Below, piece by piece: positions 30,259 through 39,233 of a DNA stretch of 64,000 nucleotides (positions are counted from its first letter, which is position 1; each line of letters begins with the position of its first letter). The stretch comes from JAEUPI01 sp963814435 (GTDB lineage: Bacteria; Pseudomonadota; Gammaproteobacteria; Burkholderiales; Burkholderiaceae_C): positions 276,805-340,804 of the forward strand of contig CAWFCV010000035.1 in the NCBI GenBank assembly GCA_963814435.1, in the 5' to 3' direction. Both the position numbers and the translations under genes were made by a program. Under the pieces are notes generated by a model. That model did not search any database. It saw nothing but the letters and a program-made list of their open reading frames with translations, and was not told the origin of the DNA.

Positions 30259-31326
30259 ATGTTCAGCATCTTCAGGAAGAAGGCGCCGGCCGAGTCAACC
30301 TCGAGCGAGCCACCGGTGATCGAAACCGCCGTTGTCGCGCCGCCCGAGCGCAAGGGCTGGATGGACCGGCTGCGCCAGGGCTTGCGCAAAACCGGTTCGG
30401 GCCTCGCGCAGGTCTTCACCGGCGCGACGATCGACGACCAGTTGTACGAGCAGCTCGAATCTGCCCTGTTGATGGCCGATGCCGGGCCGGTTGCGACGCG
30501 ACATCTGCTGCAGGAGTTGAGGTCGCGGGTCCGTTCCGAAAGTGCCAGCGAGCCTGCCGCCGTGAAACGGCTGCTGGAGGATGTTCTGACGGACCTGCTG
30601 CGGCCGCTCGAGCGCGCGCTCGAGGTCGGGCGGGTGCCTTGCACGGTGATCATGGTGGTCGGGGTCAACGGCGCCGGCAAGACCACCAGCATTGGCAAGC
30701 TCGCGCGACACTTGTCCGATGCGAGGCAGAAGGTGCTGCTGGCTGCTGCCGATACCTTTCGTGCCGCGGCCCGCGAGCAATTGGCAGCCTGGGCCCAGCG
30801 CGTCGACGACCACAAGGCCGCCGCCGCGGCCGATGGGCACAGATTGCCGCTTCCGGTCGAGATCGTCAGCCAGCAGGGCGGCGACCCCGCCGCAGTGACC
30901 TACGACGCCGTGGTGGCCGGTCGCGCGCGCGGCTGCGACGTCGTGATCGCCGACACGGCCGGCCGTTTGCCGACCCAACTGCACCTGATGGAGGAGCTGA
31001 AGAAGGTCAAGCGCGTGATCGCGAAAGCCGATCCGCAGGCGCCGCACGAAGTGCTGCTGGTGGTGGACGGCAACACGGGTCAGAACGCATTGGCCCAGGT
31101 GCGTGCATTCGACGACGCACTCGGCCTGACGGGCCTGATCGTGACCAAGCTCGATGGCACGGCAAAAGGTGGCGTGCTGGCCGCGATCGCGTTGTGGGCG
31201 CGCGAGCGGCAGCGTGAAGCCGAGGCGCCACCGCCGCTGGCGGTGTACTTCCTGGGCGTCGGCGAGACGCTGCAGGATCTTCAGACCTTCAGCGCGCGCG
31301 AGTTCGCGCACGCACTGCTGAGCTAG
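30259..31326 (+). CDS. ftsY: signal recognition particle receptor FtsY
   Basis: 355 residues from MFSIFRKKAPAES, with AGGAA upstream of the ATG at 30259. NG domain: G1 GVNGAGKTTSIGKLA, G3 DTAGR, G4 TKLDGTAKGG, ending with the closing helix DLQTFSAREFA. The acidic A domain is short. It receives SRP-ribosome complexes at the inner membrane and is the partner of Ffh, encoded 1 kb away. Confidence 0.97.
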   Translation: MFSIFRKKAPAESTSSEPPVIETAVVAPPERKGWMDRLRQGLRKTGSGLAQVFTGATIDDQLYEQLESALLMADAGPVATRHLLQELRSRVRSESASEPAAVKRLLEDVLTDLLRPLERALEVGRVPCTVIMVVGVNGAGKTTSIGKLARHLSDARQKVLLAAADTFRAAAREQLAAWAQRVDDHKAAAAADGHRLPLPVEIVSQQGGDPAAVTYDAVVAGRARGCDVVIADTAGRLPTQLHLMEELKKVKRVIAKADPQAPHEVLLVVDGNTGQNALAQVRAFDDALGLTGLIVTKLDGTAKGGVLAAIALWARERQREAEAPPPLAVYFLGVGETLQDLQTFSAREFAHALLS

Positions 31327-31359
31327 AGCTGCCGAGGCCCCCTGCGCGAACCGACGTCG

Positions 31360-32073
31360 CTATCGACGGCCGCCTGTTCCGGTGGCCGGCAGCGGGTCGA
31401 ATTCGTCGAACAGGGTCGATGGCACCGGCTCCATGGTGGCATCCTGCGCCAGCGCATCGCCGTGCGCCAGGACCTCCTCCATTTCAGCTATCGGAATCAG
31501 CGGCATCGAATTCGAGCCGGCAAAACCACCTTCGGGCATGCGCTGGCGGTCCTGCTGCAGCACCGGCGCGATCTGCGCGCGCACCTCGGAGAGATTGGGC
31601 AGATGTGCTTCGTGCCAGGTCAGCACGCTGATGTTCGCGGCGCGCAGCACGCGCGACATGCGTTCGTGGCGCTGCCGACCGCGGCCGCTTTGTTGCGCGG
31701 GACGGATGTCGACCACCGCGAGCACCTGAGACGCGGCATCGCAGACCACTACGTCGGCGTTCAGGCAACCGACACGCGACACCCATTGACTGTATGAATT
31801 GCGCGTGGGCACGCGCAGGAAGCGCGACAGCGGCACCTGGGCCAGCACCATGTGCGTGGGCAACGCCTTGCGCACGGTCTCGAACGCCTTGCGCTCCGAC
31901 GCGGTCAGCACGCGCGCCGCCTCGGGCTGCCACGAGGCCACGGTGTCCAGGGCATCGTGCCGAGTCGACCGCGCGCGCGAGCGCTCGGGCTTGCGGCGCA
32001 TGAACACGATCGACAGCAACAGAATGAGCGCAGAGGCGAGTGCAACGGCCGAGGCCGAATCGGTGACGAGCAT
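31360..32073 (-). CDS. membrane-anchored DUF2726 protein
   Basis: 237 residues. One N-terminal membrane helix (about 7-25), then a conserved cytoplasmic domain with LTASERKAFETVRKALP and DVVVCDAASQVLAVVDIR. The fold resembles the restriction-endonuclease-like DUF2726 family, whose role is unknown. It is convergent with ftsY. Confidence 0.75.
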   Translation of the reverse strand: MLVTDSASAVALASALILLLSIVFMRRKPERSRARSTRHDALDTVASWQPEAARVLTASERKAFETVRKALPTHMVLAQVPLSRFLRVPTRNSYSQWVSRVGCLNADVVVCDAASQVLAVVDIRPAQQSGRGRQRHERMSRVLRAANISVLTWHEAHLPNLSEVRAQIAPVLQQDRQRMPEGGFAGSNSMPLIPIAEMEEVLAHGDALAQDATMEPVPSTLFDEFDPLPATGTGGRR

Positions 32074-32247
32074 GGTGTGTGGGCCGAGGGCGAGCGGGTT
32101 GTGTCGCGAAGTTACGGGGCTCGGGTGGCCGGGTCAACTGGCGCGCAGCGAAAGGCGTAAGAGCACGTTTCGGCGTCCCGCAGACGAGGGTGTGGACGCT
32201 GTCGGAATGCCAACTATTACCACCCGGACAGGCGGCCTGGTGTCGAC

Positions 32248-33616
32248 TTAGCGTCCCATTCCGCCCAGCCCGCCCATGCCTGCGCCCATGCGGCGCATCA
32301 TCTTCATCAGTCCGCCGCCCTTCATCTTCTTCATCATCGTGCGCATTTGGTCGAACTGGTTGAGCAGTCGGTTGACCTCCTGCACCTGCACGCCCGCGCC
32401 GGCGGCGATGCGCCGCTTGCGGTTGGCCTTGATCAATTCGGGCTTGCGGCGCTCTTCGCGGGTCATCGAATGGATGATGCCGGTCATGCGGCGCACGTCG
32501 CGCTCGGCGCGGCCGAGGTCGGCCTGTCCGGCCTTGGCCGCGAGCTGGGTCGGCAGCTTGTCGATCAGCCCGCTCAGGCCCCCCATCTTCTTCATCTGGC
32601 CCAGCTGCATCGCGAAGTCGTCGAGATCGAAGGCGTCGCCGGCCTTGACCTTCGCGGCCAGCTGCTGGGCCGCCTGGACATCGACGCCCTTCTGCACCTC
32701 TTCCACAAGGGCCAGGATGTCGCCCATGCCCAGCACACGCCCGGCGTGCCGTTCGGCGTCGAAGACCTCCAGGCCGTCGATCTTCTCGGAGGTGCCGGCG
32801 AACTTGATCGGCGCGCCGGTGACCTGTCGCACCGACAGCGCCGCGCCGCCGCGTGAATCGCCGTCGGTCTTGGTCAGCACGATGCCGGTCAGCGGCAGCG
32901 CGTCCTTGAACGCCTTGGCCACGTTGACTGCGTCCTGCCCCTGCATGGCATCGACCACGAACAGCGTTTCCACCGGCTTCAGGATCGCGTGCAAGTCACG
33001 GATCTCGTCCATCAAGGCCTGGTCGATCGCCAGGCGGCCTGCCGTGTCGACCAGCAGCACATCGAAGTAGTGGCGCTTCGCGTGGTCCAGCGCCGCCAGC
33101 GCGATGTCGTGCGGCGCCTGGCCGGCCTGCGACGGGAACCACTGCGCTCCCGACTGTTGCGTGACGACCCGCAACTGCTCGATCGCGGCCGGTCGGTACA
33201 CGTCTGCCGAGACGGTCAAGCACCTTCTTCTTGCGCCGCTCGATCAGGTGACGGGCCAGCTTTGCGGTGGTGGTGGTCTTGCCCGCGCCCTGCAAGCCGG
33301 CCATCAGGATCACCGCAGGCGGCTGCGTCGCGAGGTCGAGATCGGCCACGCCATCGCCCATCGTGGCGGCCAACTCCTTGTGCACGATGCCCACCAGCGC
33401 CTGCCCCGGATTCAGCGAACCGGTGACCTCCTGGCCCAGCGCCTTTTCTTTCACGCGGGCGATGAACTCGCGCACCACCGGCAGCGCCACGTCGGCCTCG
33501 AGCAGCGCCATGCGCACCTCGCGCAACATGTCCTGCACGTTGCTTTCGGTGATGCGGGCCTGGCCGCGCATGGTTTTCACCAAGCGCGACAGGCGGTCAG
33601 TCAGTGTGGAGGCCAT
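32248..33616 (-). CDS. ffh: signal recognition particle protein Ffh, one frameshift
   Basis: About 455 residues when joined. NG domain with GLQGAGKTTTTAKLA, DTAGRLAID and TKTDGDSRGG. A methionine-rich M domain has GGLMKMMRRMG and MKKMKGG for signal-sequence and 4.5S RNA binding. The frame breaks near 33218; dropping one t joins RRKKKVL to TVSADVYRPAA. Essential in most bacteria, so the break is probably an error. Confidence 0.95.
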
Positions 33617-33673
33617 AGGCGACGGCGCCGCGCGTCTCGCGCGCGGTCAAGCCGCGAAAGTACACTGTTGTCG

Positions 33674-34468
33674 ATGATTCTATCGGTCGCCAACTTGGCG
33701 CTGCTGATCGCGCTGCTGACTTCAGCGGCCTACGCCGTGGCGGCCTGGCCCGGACCGCCGCGCCCGCGCATCGAGTCGACCGCGCTGGTGCTCGGCTGGG
33801 GCCTGCACGCGTTGTCGCTGGTGATCGACGTGGCGACGGGGGAGGGCGGCGCGCGACTGGGCTTCGCGCCCGTGCTGTCGCTGACGGTGTGGTTGGTGAT
33901 CCTGGTGTACGCGGTGGAAAGCCGCATGGTGCCCATTCCCGCGGTGCGCCGTGTGTTAGCGGTGACCGGCATCGCGGCCGTGATGCTGGCGTTGGTGTTT
34001 CCGGGCGATGCGCGATTGACGAGCGCGAACCCGTGGGCGCCGCTGCATTGGGTGCTGGGCGTGGCGTCGTACGGTCTGTTCGGGGTTGCGGTGCTTCACG
34101 CGTCGCTGCTCGATGCGGCCGAGCGGCGTATGCGCGTGCACCGGCCCGGCGACAACGCCGTAATGGGCATGCCGCTGTTGCGACTGGAGCGATTGACGTT
34201 TCGTTTTGTCGAAGCCGGCTTCGTCGTGCTGACGCTGGCGCTGCTGCTCGGCGTGGTCACCGCAGCACGATGGCGCTGGGACCACAAGACCGTGTTCTCC
34301 TTGCTCGGCTGGATGGTCTTCGCCGCGCTGATCGCCGGGCGACTGTCGCGCGGGTGGCGCGGCCGCCGCGCAACCCGCGGGCTCTATGCAGGTGCCGCCT
34401 TGCTGCTGCTGGCCTACGTGGGTTCGCGCTTCGTGTTCGAAGTCGTGCTGGGTCGTCCGGTGCCTTGA
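33674..34468 (+). CDS. cytochrome c assembly family membrane protein (CcsA/CcmC-like)
   Basis: 264 residues, about eight membrane helices. PWAPLHWVLGVASYGLFGVAVLHA and the late WDHKTVFSLLGWMVFAAL carry the histidines typical of haem-handling proteins. Located between ffh and the pil regulators, as in other Burkholderiales. No ribosome site is evident at the ATG (33674). The ccmC versus HemX-like role cannot be decided here. Confidence 0.82.
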   Translation: MILSVANLALLIALLTSAAYAVAAWPGPPRPRIESTALVLGWGLHALSLVIDVATGEGGARLGFAPVLSLTVWLVILVYAVESRMVPIPAVRRVLAVTGIAAVMLALVFPGDARLTSANPWAPLHWVLGVASYGLFGVAVLHASLLDAAERRMRVHRPGDNAVMGMPLLRLERLTFRFVEAGFVVLTLALLLGVVTAARWRWDHKTVFSLLGWMVFAALIAGRLSRGWRGRRATRGLYAGAALLLLAYVGSRFVFEVVLGRPVP

Positions 34469-34475
34469 GGGGCCT

Positions 34476-34712
34476 ATGAAGTACCTGATCCTCGTGATCG
34501 TCGTTGGCGGCCTGCTGTGGTGGATGCTGCGTCGCCCCGGTCGGATCGAGAAGAAGCGCGCCGGGCAGCCACCCGGCGCGACGGCCACGTTCGTGGCCTG
34601 CGCGCACTGTGGCGTGCACGTGCCGACCCCGGAGGCCGTGCGCGACGGTGCTCGAAGCTACTGCAGCGACGCCCACCGGCTGGCCGGGCCGCGCGACAAC
34701 GAGGCTCGATGA
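34476..34712 (+). CDS. PP0621 family protein
   Basis: 78 residues: one N-terminal membrane helix, then a small zinc-ribbon-like part with ACAHCGVHVP and YCSDAHR. GAGGGG precedes the ATG. Its stop overlaps the pilS start (ATGA), so the two are coupled. Function unknown. Confidence 0.8.
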   Translation: MKYLILVIVVGGLLWWMLRRPGRIEKKRAGQPPGATATFVACAHCGVHVPTPEAVRDGARSYCSDAHRLAGPRDNEAR

Positions 34713-36640
34713 CCGAATCGGCCTACGGCGACCGACGTCGGGGCGATCGACGGCAGCACGAGCCGCGCACGGTGGCCGAGGAGTCCTGGTTCGGCGCGCT
34801 CGGCGTCGGCGGCGACACGGATCTCCAGGACACGCTCGGCGAGTCGGGCGTCCCGCGGCAGCGGGCGCCGCAGCCGGGTGGCGACGCGACGCGAGATCCG
34901 GGCGCGGCCGCCGCGGCGCAAGGCGATCGCCGCGAAGAAACGCGCGAAGCGCGGCGACTCGCGACCTCCGGCGAAACGGCGCTGCGGCGGGTCTTTCGCA
35001 CCTACGTGGCGGCGCGCGCGGCGCTGGGCCTGCTGCTGGCGATGGTGCCGTGGATCGTCACGCTGCCCGGAGGGCAAAGCGCGTTGCCGTTGATCCTGCT
35101 GTGCGTGGCCTACGGCGTGCAAAGCGTGTCGTTCTGGATGCTGCCGCAGCTGCGTGCGTCCGGCGACCTCGCGCCGATGACCCGCCTGCGCCGCAGCCAG
35201 TGGTGGGCCACGATCGGCGTCGACCTGGCGGTGTTCACGTCGCTGCACCTGTTCGACCCGATGGCGAACCTGAACTTTGCCGCGCTGCTGGTCCTGCCCG
35301 TGCTGATGGCCGGTTTGATGACGAACCGGCTGACCGCGACCGGCACCGCAGCCGGAGTGGCGCTGGTGCTGCTGGCCGGCGTGTGGCGTGCCGCACCGGC
35401 GTCCAGCGACGTGGCGGTGTTGTTGACGCAGGCGGGCCTGGCGGGCATCGGTGTCTTCATGATTGGTCTGCTGGCCGGTGAAATGTCCGGCCGGCTGGCG
35501 CGCGAGGAGATGGCCGCGCGCGGCAGCCTCGAGTTGGCGCGCCAGCAGGCGCAGCTGAACCGCCTGGTGATCGAAGAGATGACCGATGGCGTGCTGGTGG
35601 TCGATCGGCGCGCCCGGGTTCGTGCCGCCAATCCGGCGGCGCGTGCCTTGCTGGCGCCGCAGGGGCTGGCGAAGCCGGCGCCGTTCCAGTTGCAAGGCGT
35701 CGAGGCCTGGTCCGGGCTATTGAAGGCAGTTGAGCGCGCGTTCCTGCAAGGCGAGTGGCCGGAGTCGGCGCGCGAAGTTCGGCTGCAGTTCGACAACGAC
35801 ATCAGCCGCACGCTGCAACTGCGCGCGCGCTTCACGCGGCGTCGTGCAATCGACACCGATGCCATGCCGCCGGAGGAGTTCTGCGTCGTCTTCCTCGACG
35901 ACCTGCGCAACGTGCAGTCGCGCACACGGCAGGAGAAGCTGGCGGCAATGGGGCGCGTGTCGGCGGGTATCGCGCACGAGATCCGCAATCCGCTGGCGGC
36001 GATATCGCAGGCCAATGCCTTGATGCTCGAAGACGCGCTGCCGGCCGACCAGCATCGGCTGGCCCGCATGGTGGCCGACAACGTGGAGCGGCTCAAGCGG
36101 ATCGTCGATGACGTCATGGCGGTGGCACCCGGTGCGGCGCCTGAGATCCGCGTGGTCGACGCCACCGCCCAGGTGGCCGCTGTCTGCACCGAATGGGCTC
36201 GCATGGCACAGGTGCCGCTCGGGTCCTCGAGCCGGCTGCGGGTGGATCTGCCGCCCGACCCCCTGGGCGTGCTGTTCGATCCGGAGCACTTGCGCCGCGT
36301 GCTCATCAATTTGCTCGACAACGCGCGGCGCTATGCCAGTGACACCCCCGGGGCCATCGACCTGAAGCTGCGGCTCCAGGACGATCAGACCGTCATGCTG
36401 GCCGTGGCCAGCGATGGTGAAGCCATACCCGTGGACGTCGAGCGTCACCTGTTCGAGCCGTTCTTTTCGACGCGCAGCCGCGGAACGGGGCTGGGCCTGT
36501 ATATTTGCCGCGAGTTGTGCGCGCGCTACGGCGCGAGCATCGAGTACCGGCCGCATGGCGAAGAGCATCGGCACCACAACGAGTTCCAGATTTCGATGCA
36601 GCGCGCGCCGCTGCCGGTCAGCGAGACCACGACGCCATGA
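34709..36640 (+). CDS. pilS: sensor histidine kinase PilS-like
   Basis: 643 residues. A polar, glycine- and arginine-rich N-terminal extension of about 100 residues, six membrane helices (about 110-280), a PAS-like region, HisKA with the phosphorylated His in AGIAHEIRNPLAAISQ, and HATPase boxes NLLDNARR and GTGLGLYICRE. It is the partner of the response regulator that follows with an ATGA overlap. In pseudomonads the PilS-PilR pair activates pilA through sigma-54; the same role is likely. Confidence 0.92.
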   Translation: MTESAYGDRRRGDRRQHEPRTVAEESWFGALGVGGDTDLQDTLGESGVPRQRAPQPGGDATRDPGAAAAAQGDRREETREARRLATSGETALRRVFRTYVAARAALGLLLAMVPWIVTLPGGQSALPLILLCVAYGVQSVSFWMLPQLRASGDLAPMTRLRRSQWWATIGVDLAVFTSLHLFDPMANLNFAALLVLPVLMAGLMTNRLTATGTAAGVALVLLAGVWRAAPASSDVAVLLTQAGLAGIGVFMIGLLAGEMSGRLAREEMAARGSLELARQQAQLNRLVIEEMTDGVLVVDRRARVRAANPAARALLAPQGLAKPAPFQLQGVEAWSGLLKAVERAFLQGEWPESAREVRLQFDNDISRTLQLRARFTRRRAIDTDAMPPEEFCVVFLDDLRNVQSRTRQEKLAAMGRVSAGIAHEIRNPLAAISQANALMLEDALPADQHRLARMVADNVERLKRIVDDVMAVAPGAAPEIRVVDATAQVAAVCTEWARMAQVPLGSSSRLRVDLPPDPLGVLFDPEHLRRVLINLLDNARRYASDTPGAIDLKLRLQDDQTVMLAVASDGEAIPVDVERHLFEPFFSTRSRGTGLGLYICRELCARYGASIEYRPHGEEHRHHNEFQISMQRAPLPVSETTTP

Positions 36641-38157
36641 ACAGCCCCGCGCACTACAGTTTGCTCGTCGTTGACGATGAGCCTGATCTGCGCACGCTGT
36701 ACGAACTGACCTTGCTGCGCGAGGGCTACGACGTCGAGACCGCAGGCAACGTGGAAGACGCCTGGCAGCGCCTGACCGACCGCACCTACAGCGCCGTGAT
36801 CACCGACATGCGCCTGCCCGACGGGACAGGGCTCGAACTGCTCAAGCGCCTGGAATCGGCGCGACGGCGGGAAAAGACGATCGTGATCACCGCCTACGGT
36901 TCGGCAGAGGGTGCAGTCGAGGCGCTGAAGGCCGGCGCGTTCGACTACCTGACCAAGCCGGTCGACCTGCGGCAGTTTCGCAGCGTGGTGGCCTCGGCAC
37001 TCGGGCGGTCCCCGACGATTGCCGCGGCAGCGCTGGCGGCGGCGGCGCGCGACGATGCGGCGGCGGCGCCGCCGCGTGGCGGCGTTGCCGGTGCCGAGGC
37101 CACGCGCTTGCATCCGGCGCTGTCGCGGCTGGCCGGCCGTTCGGTGGCCATGCAGCAGGTCCGCTCGCTGGTCGAACGTGTCGCCCGCAGCATGGCGCCG
37201 GTGCTGGTGCAAGGCGAATCGGGTACCGGCAAGGAACTGGTGGCTCGGGCCATTCACGATTGCAGCAGCCGCGCCGAGCAGCCGTTCATCGCCGTGAATT
37301 GCGGTGCAATCCCCGAGCAGCTGCTCGAAGCCGAGTTCTTCGGTTATCGCAAAGGCTCGTTCACCGGCGCGCACGAAGATCGCGAGGGTTTCGTGCAGGC
37401 CGCCCAGGGCGGCACGCTGTTTCTCGACGAGATCGGTGATCTGCCGCTGGCGATGCAGAGCAAACTGCTGCGCGTGATCCAGGAGCGATCGGTGCGCCCC
37501 GTGGGCGCAGTCACCGAGACGCCGATCAACGTTCGCGTCGTCAGCGCCACGCACAAGGATCTGGCCACCGAGGTGCACGAAGCGCGCTTCCGGCAGGACC
37601 TGTACTACCGGTTGAACGTCATCCAGATCCGCGTGCCGCCGCTGCGCGAGCGCATGGACGATCTGCCGGCGATTTGCGACCTGGTGCTGTCGCGCATCGC
37701 CGGCGAGGCCGGGGTGTCGCCCGCGCCGCGCCTGTCGGAGCAGGCGATGGCTCACCTCTCGGATTACGCGTTTCCGGGCAATGTGCGCGAACTCGAGAAC
37801 CTGCTGCACCGCGCCGTCGCGCTGTCGAGCGGCGAGACCATCGAGTGGGCCGACCTCGGGCTGGCCGACGACGTGTTCGTCGACAGCGGCATCGTCGACC
37901 TCGACGCGTTGCATGCCGCCAGCGCCGCGGCGCAAGCCTCGCCTGCCGACCCTGCTGCGCTGCCCAACGACCTGGCCACCCATCTGGACAACATCGAACG
38001 CGACATCCTGGTGCGCGCATTGGAGCAGCATCGCTTCAACCGGACCGCGGCCGGTGCGAGCCTGGGCCTGTCGCTGCGGCAGATGCGCTACCGCATGGCG
38101 CGGCTGGGCGTCAACGTGGCCGATCATGTCGGCGAGCGCGGCGACACCGGCTTCTGA
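36637..38157 (+). CDS. pilR: sigma-54-dependent response regulator PilR-like
   Basis: 506 residues. Receiver domain (LLVVDDEPDLRTLYEL, phospho-Asp in VITDMRLPDG, TKPVDLRQF), an alanine-rich linker, an AAA+ domain with Walker A GESGTGKE, the sigma-54 contact loop GSFTGA, Walker B GGTLFLDEIGD, and a C-terminal Fis-type HTH (NRTAAGASLGLSLRQMRYRM). Coupled to pilS by overlap. Confidence 0.94.
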   Translation: MNSPAHYSLLVVDDEPDLRTLYELTLLREGYDVETAGNVEDAWQRLTDRTYSAVITDMRLPDGTGLELLKRLESARRREKTIVITAYGSAEGAVEALKAGAFDYLTKPVDLRQFRSVVASALGRSPTIAAAALAAAARDDAAAAPPRGGVAGAEATRLHPALSRLAGRSVAMQQVRSLVERVARSMAPVLVQGESGTGKELVARAIHDCSSRAEQPFIAVNCGAIPEQLLEAEFFGYRKGSFTGAHEDREGFVQAAQGGTLFLDEIGDLPLAMQSKLLRVIQERSVRPVGAVTETPINVRVVSATHKDLATEVHEARFRQDLYYRLNVIQIRVPPLRERMDDLPAICDLVLSRIAGEAGVSPAPRLSEQAMAHLSDYAFPGNVRELENLLHRAVALSSGETIEWADLGLADDVFVDSGIVDLDALHAASAAAQASPADPAALPNDLATHLDNIERDILVRALEQHRFNRTAAGASLGLSLRQMRYRMARLGVNVADHVGERGDTGF

Positions 38158-38734
38158 CGTGCCTGGTGGCGCCTGGCGCGACGGCTGGTGGTGGCGCGCG
38201 GTACGGTGCCGGTCGCCCAACTTCAACAGCCGTCCGGTCAAGGGCGACGTGTCTTTGGTGGTGCTGCATTCGATCAGCCTGCCGCCGGGGGTGTACGGGG
38301 GCGATGGCATCGAGCAGCTGTTCGCCAACCGACTCGACTGGGACGCCCATCCGTACTTCGCGAGCATCCGCGACCTGCGCGTCTCGGCGCACTTCGTGAT
38401 TCGCCGCGACGGAAAATTGTTGCAGTTCGTTTCTTGCGACGAGCGCGCGTGGCATGCGGGCAACTCCACGTGGCGTGGACGCAGCAATTGCAACGACTAC
38501 TCGATCGGCGTCGAGCTCGAGGGACTCGAGGGCGAGACCTTCGAACCGGCCCAATACGACGCGCTAATCCTGCTGCTGCGCGCGCTCGGCCGGCGTTATC
38601 GCATCGTCGAAGTCGTGGGTCACGAGCATGTCGCGCCGACGCGGAAACTCGACCCGGGACAAGGGTTTGATTGGGCGTTGCTGGCGCGGCGCCTGCGCTG
38701 GAAGTCCGCACGTGTGCCGTTCGCATCGGCTTGA
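38126..38734 (+). CDS. ampD: 1,6-anhydro-N-acetylmuramyl-L-alanine amidase AmpD
   Basis: About 202 residues. Amidase_2 fold: zinc ligands in VVLHSISLPPG (His), VGHEHVAPTRKLDPG (His and Asp), plus WDAHPYFASIRDLRVSAHF. It recycles cell-wall fragments in the cytoplasm. The ATG at 38126 overlaps pilR by 32 bases. A GTG at 38159 would remove the overlap and is an equally plausible start. Confidence 0.93.
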   Translation: MSASAATPASDVPGGAWRDGWWWRAVRCRSPNFNSRPVKGDVSLVVLHSISLPPGVYGGDGIEQLFANRLDWDAHPYFASIRDLRVSAHFVIRRDGKLLQFVSCDERAWHAGNSTWRGRSNCNDYSIGVELEGLEGETFEPAQYDALILLLRALGRRYRIVEVVGHEHVAPTRKLDPGQGFDWALLARRLRWKSARVPFASA

Positions 38735-38900
38735 GCAACGATGCGGTCGTGACGGCAAAAAACCGCGGTGAGCCAGCAAACACGCGGTCTGCGGCGGCGC
38801 GGCCCTGTGCATTCGCGGCGCATCCGCGCGTTGGTCGAGCGCAGCGCGCTGCCGATGCACCGCAACGCAAAAACCGCGCGCCACGTCAAGAGGGGCAATC

Positions 38901-38947
38901 ACGCTACCGCTAGTGGTTGAAGCGCCTCCGGGCCCCAGATATAGTGT
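38901..38947 (+). promoter_or_regulatory. pair of NrdR boxes upstream of nrdA
   Basis: Box 1 at 38901-38916 (ACGCTACCGCTAGTGG) and box 2 at 38932-38947 (GCCCCAGATATAGTGT) each match about 11 of 16 positions of the NrdR palindrome (ACACTATATCTAGTGT type). They are 31 bp apart, start to start, three helical turns, the normal NrdR arrangement. A TATGCT at 38958-38963 could be the -10 box they control. The rest of 38735-39233 shows no gene. Confidence 0.72.
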
Positions 38948-39233
38948 TTGTCCATGCTATGCTGCTGCCCACGTGAAACCACCCGCCATGTCTCGAGCGC
39001 CGGCAGCATTGGCTGAGAAGTCGGCGTGGCGATTGCATGCACAGCGGCGGGTGGGCCGGCCCACCGTGCGCGGCGACGGATTCACCTCTGGCGGGCGTCG
39101 ATGACCGTTGCGCCGTCGAATTGGCTGCAACGCATTCATCGCTGACACTCGCCGCCGCTCGCCCGCGCCGCAGGTCCGCAGTTCGTTTGCCATCGAGCCT
39201 TCATTTCGAGTTGAGACTACAAGAGGGGAACCC

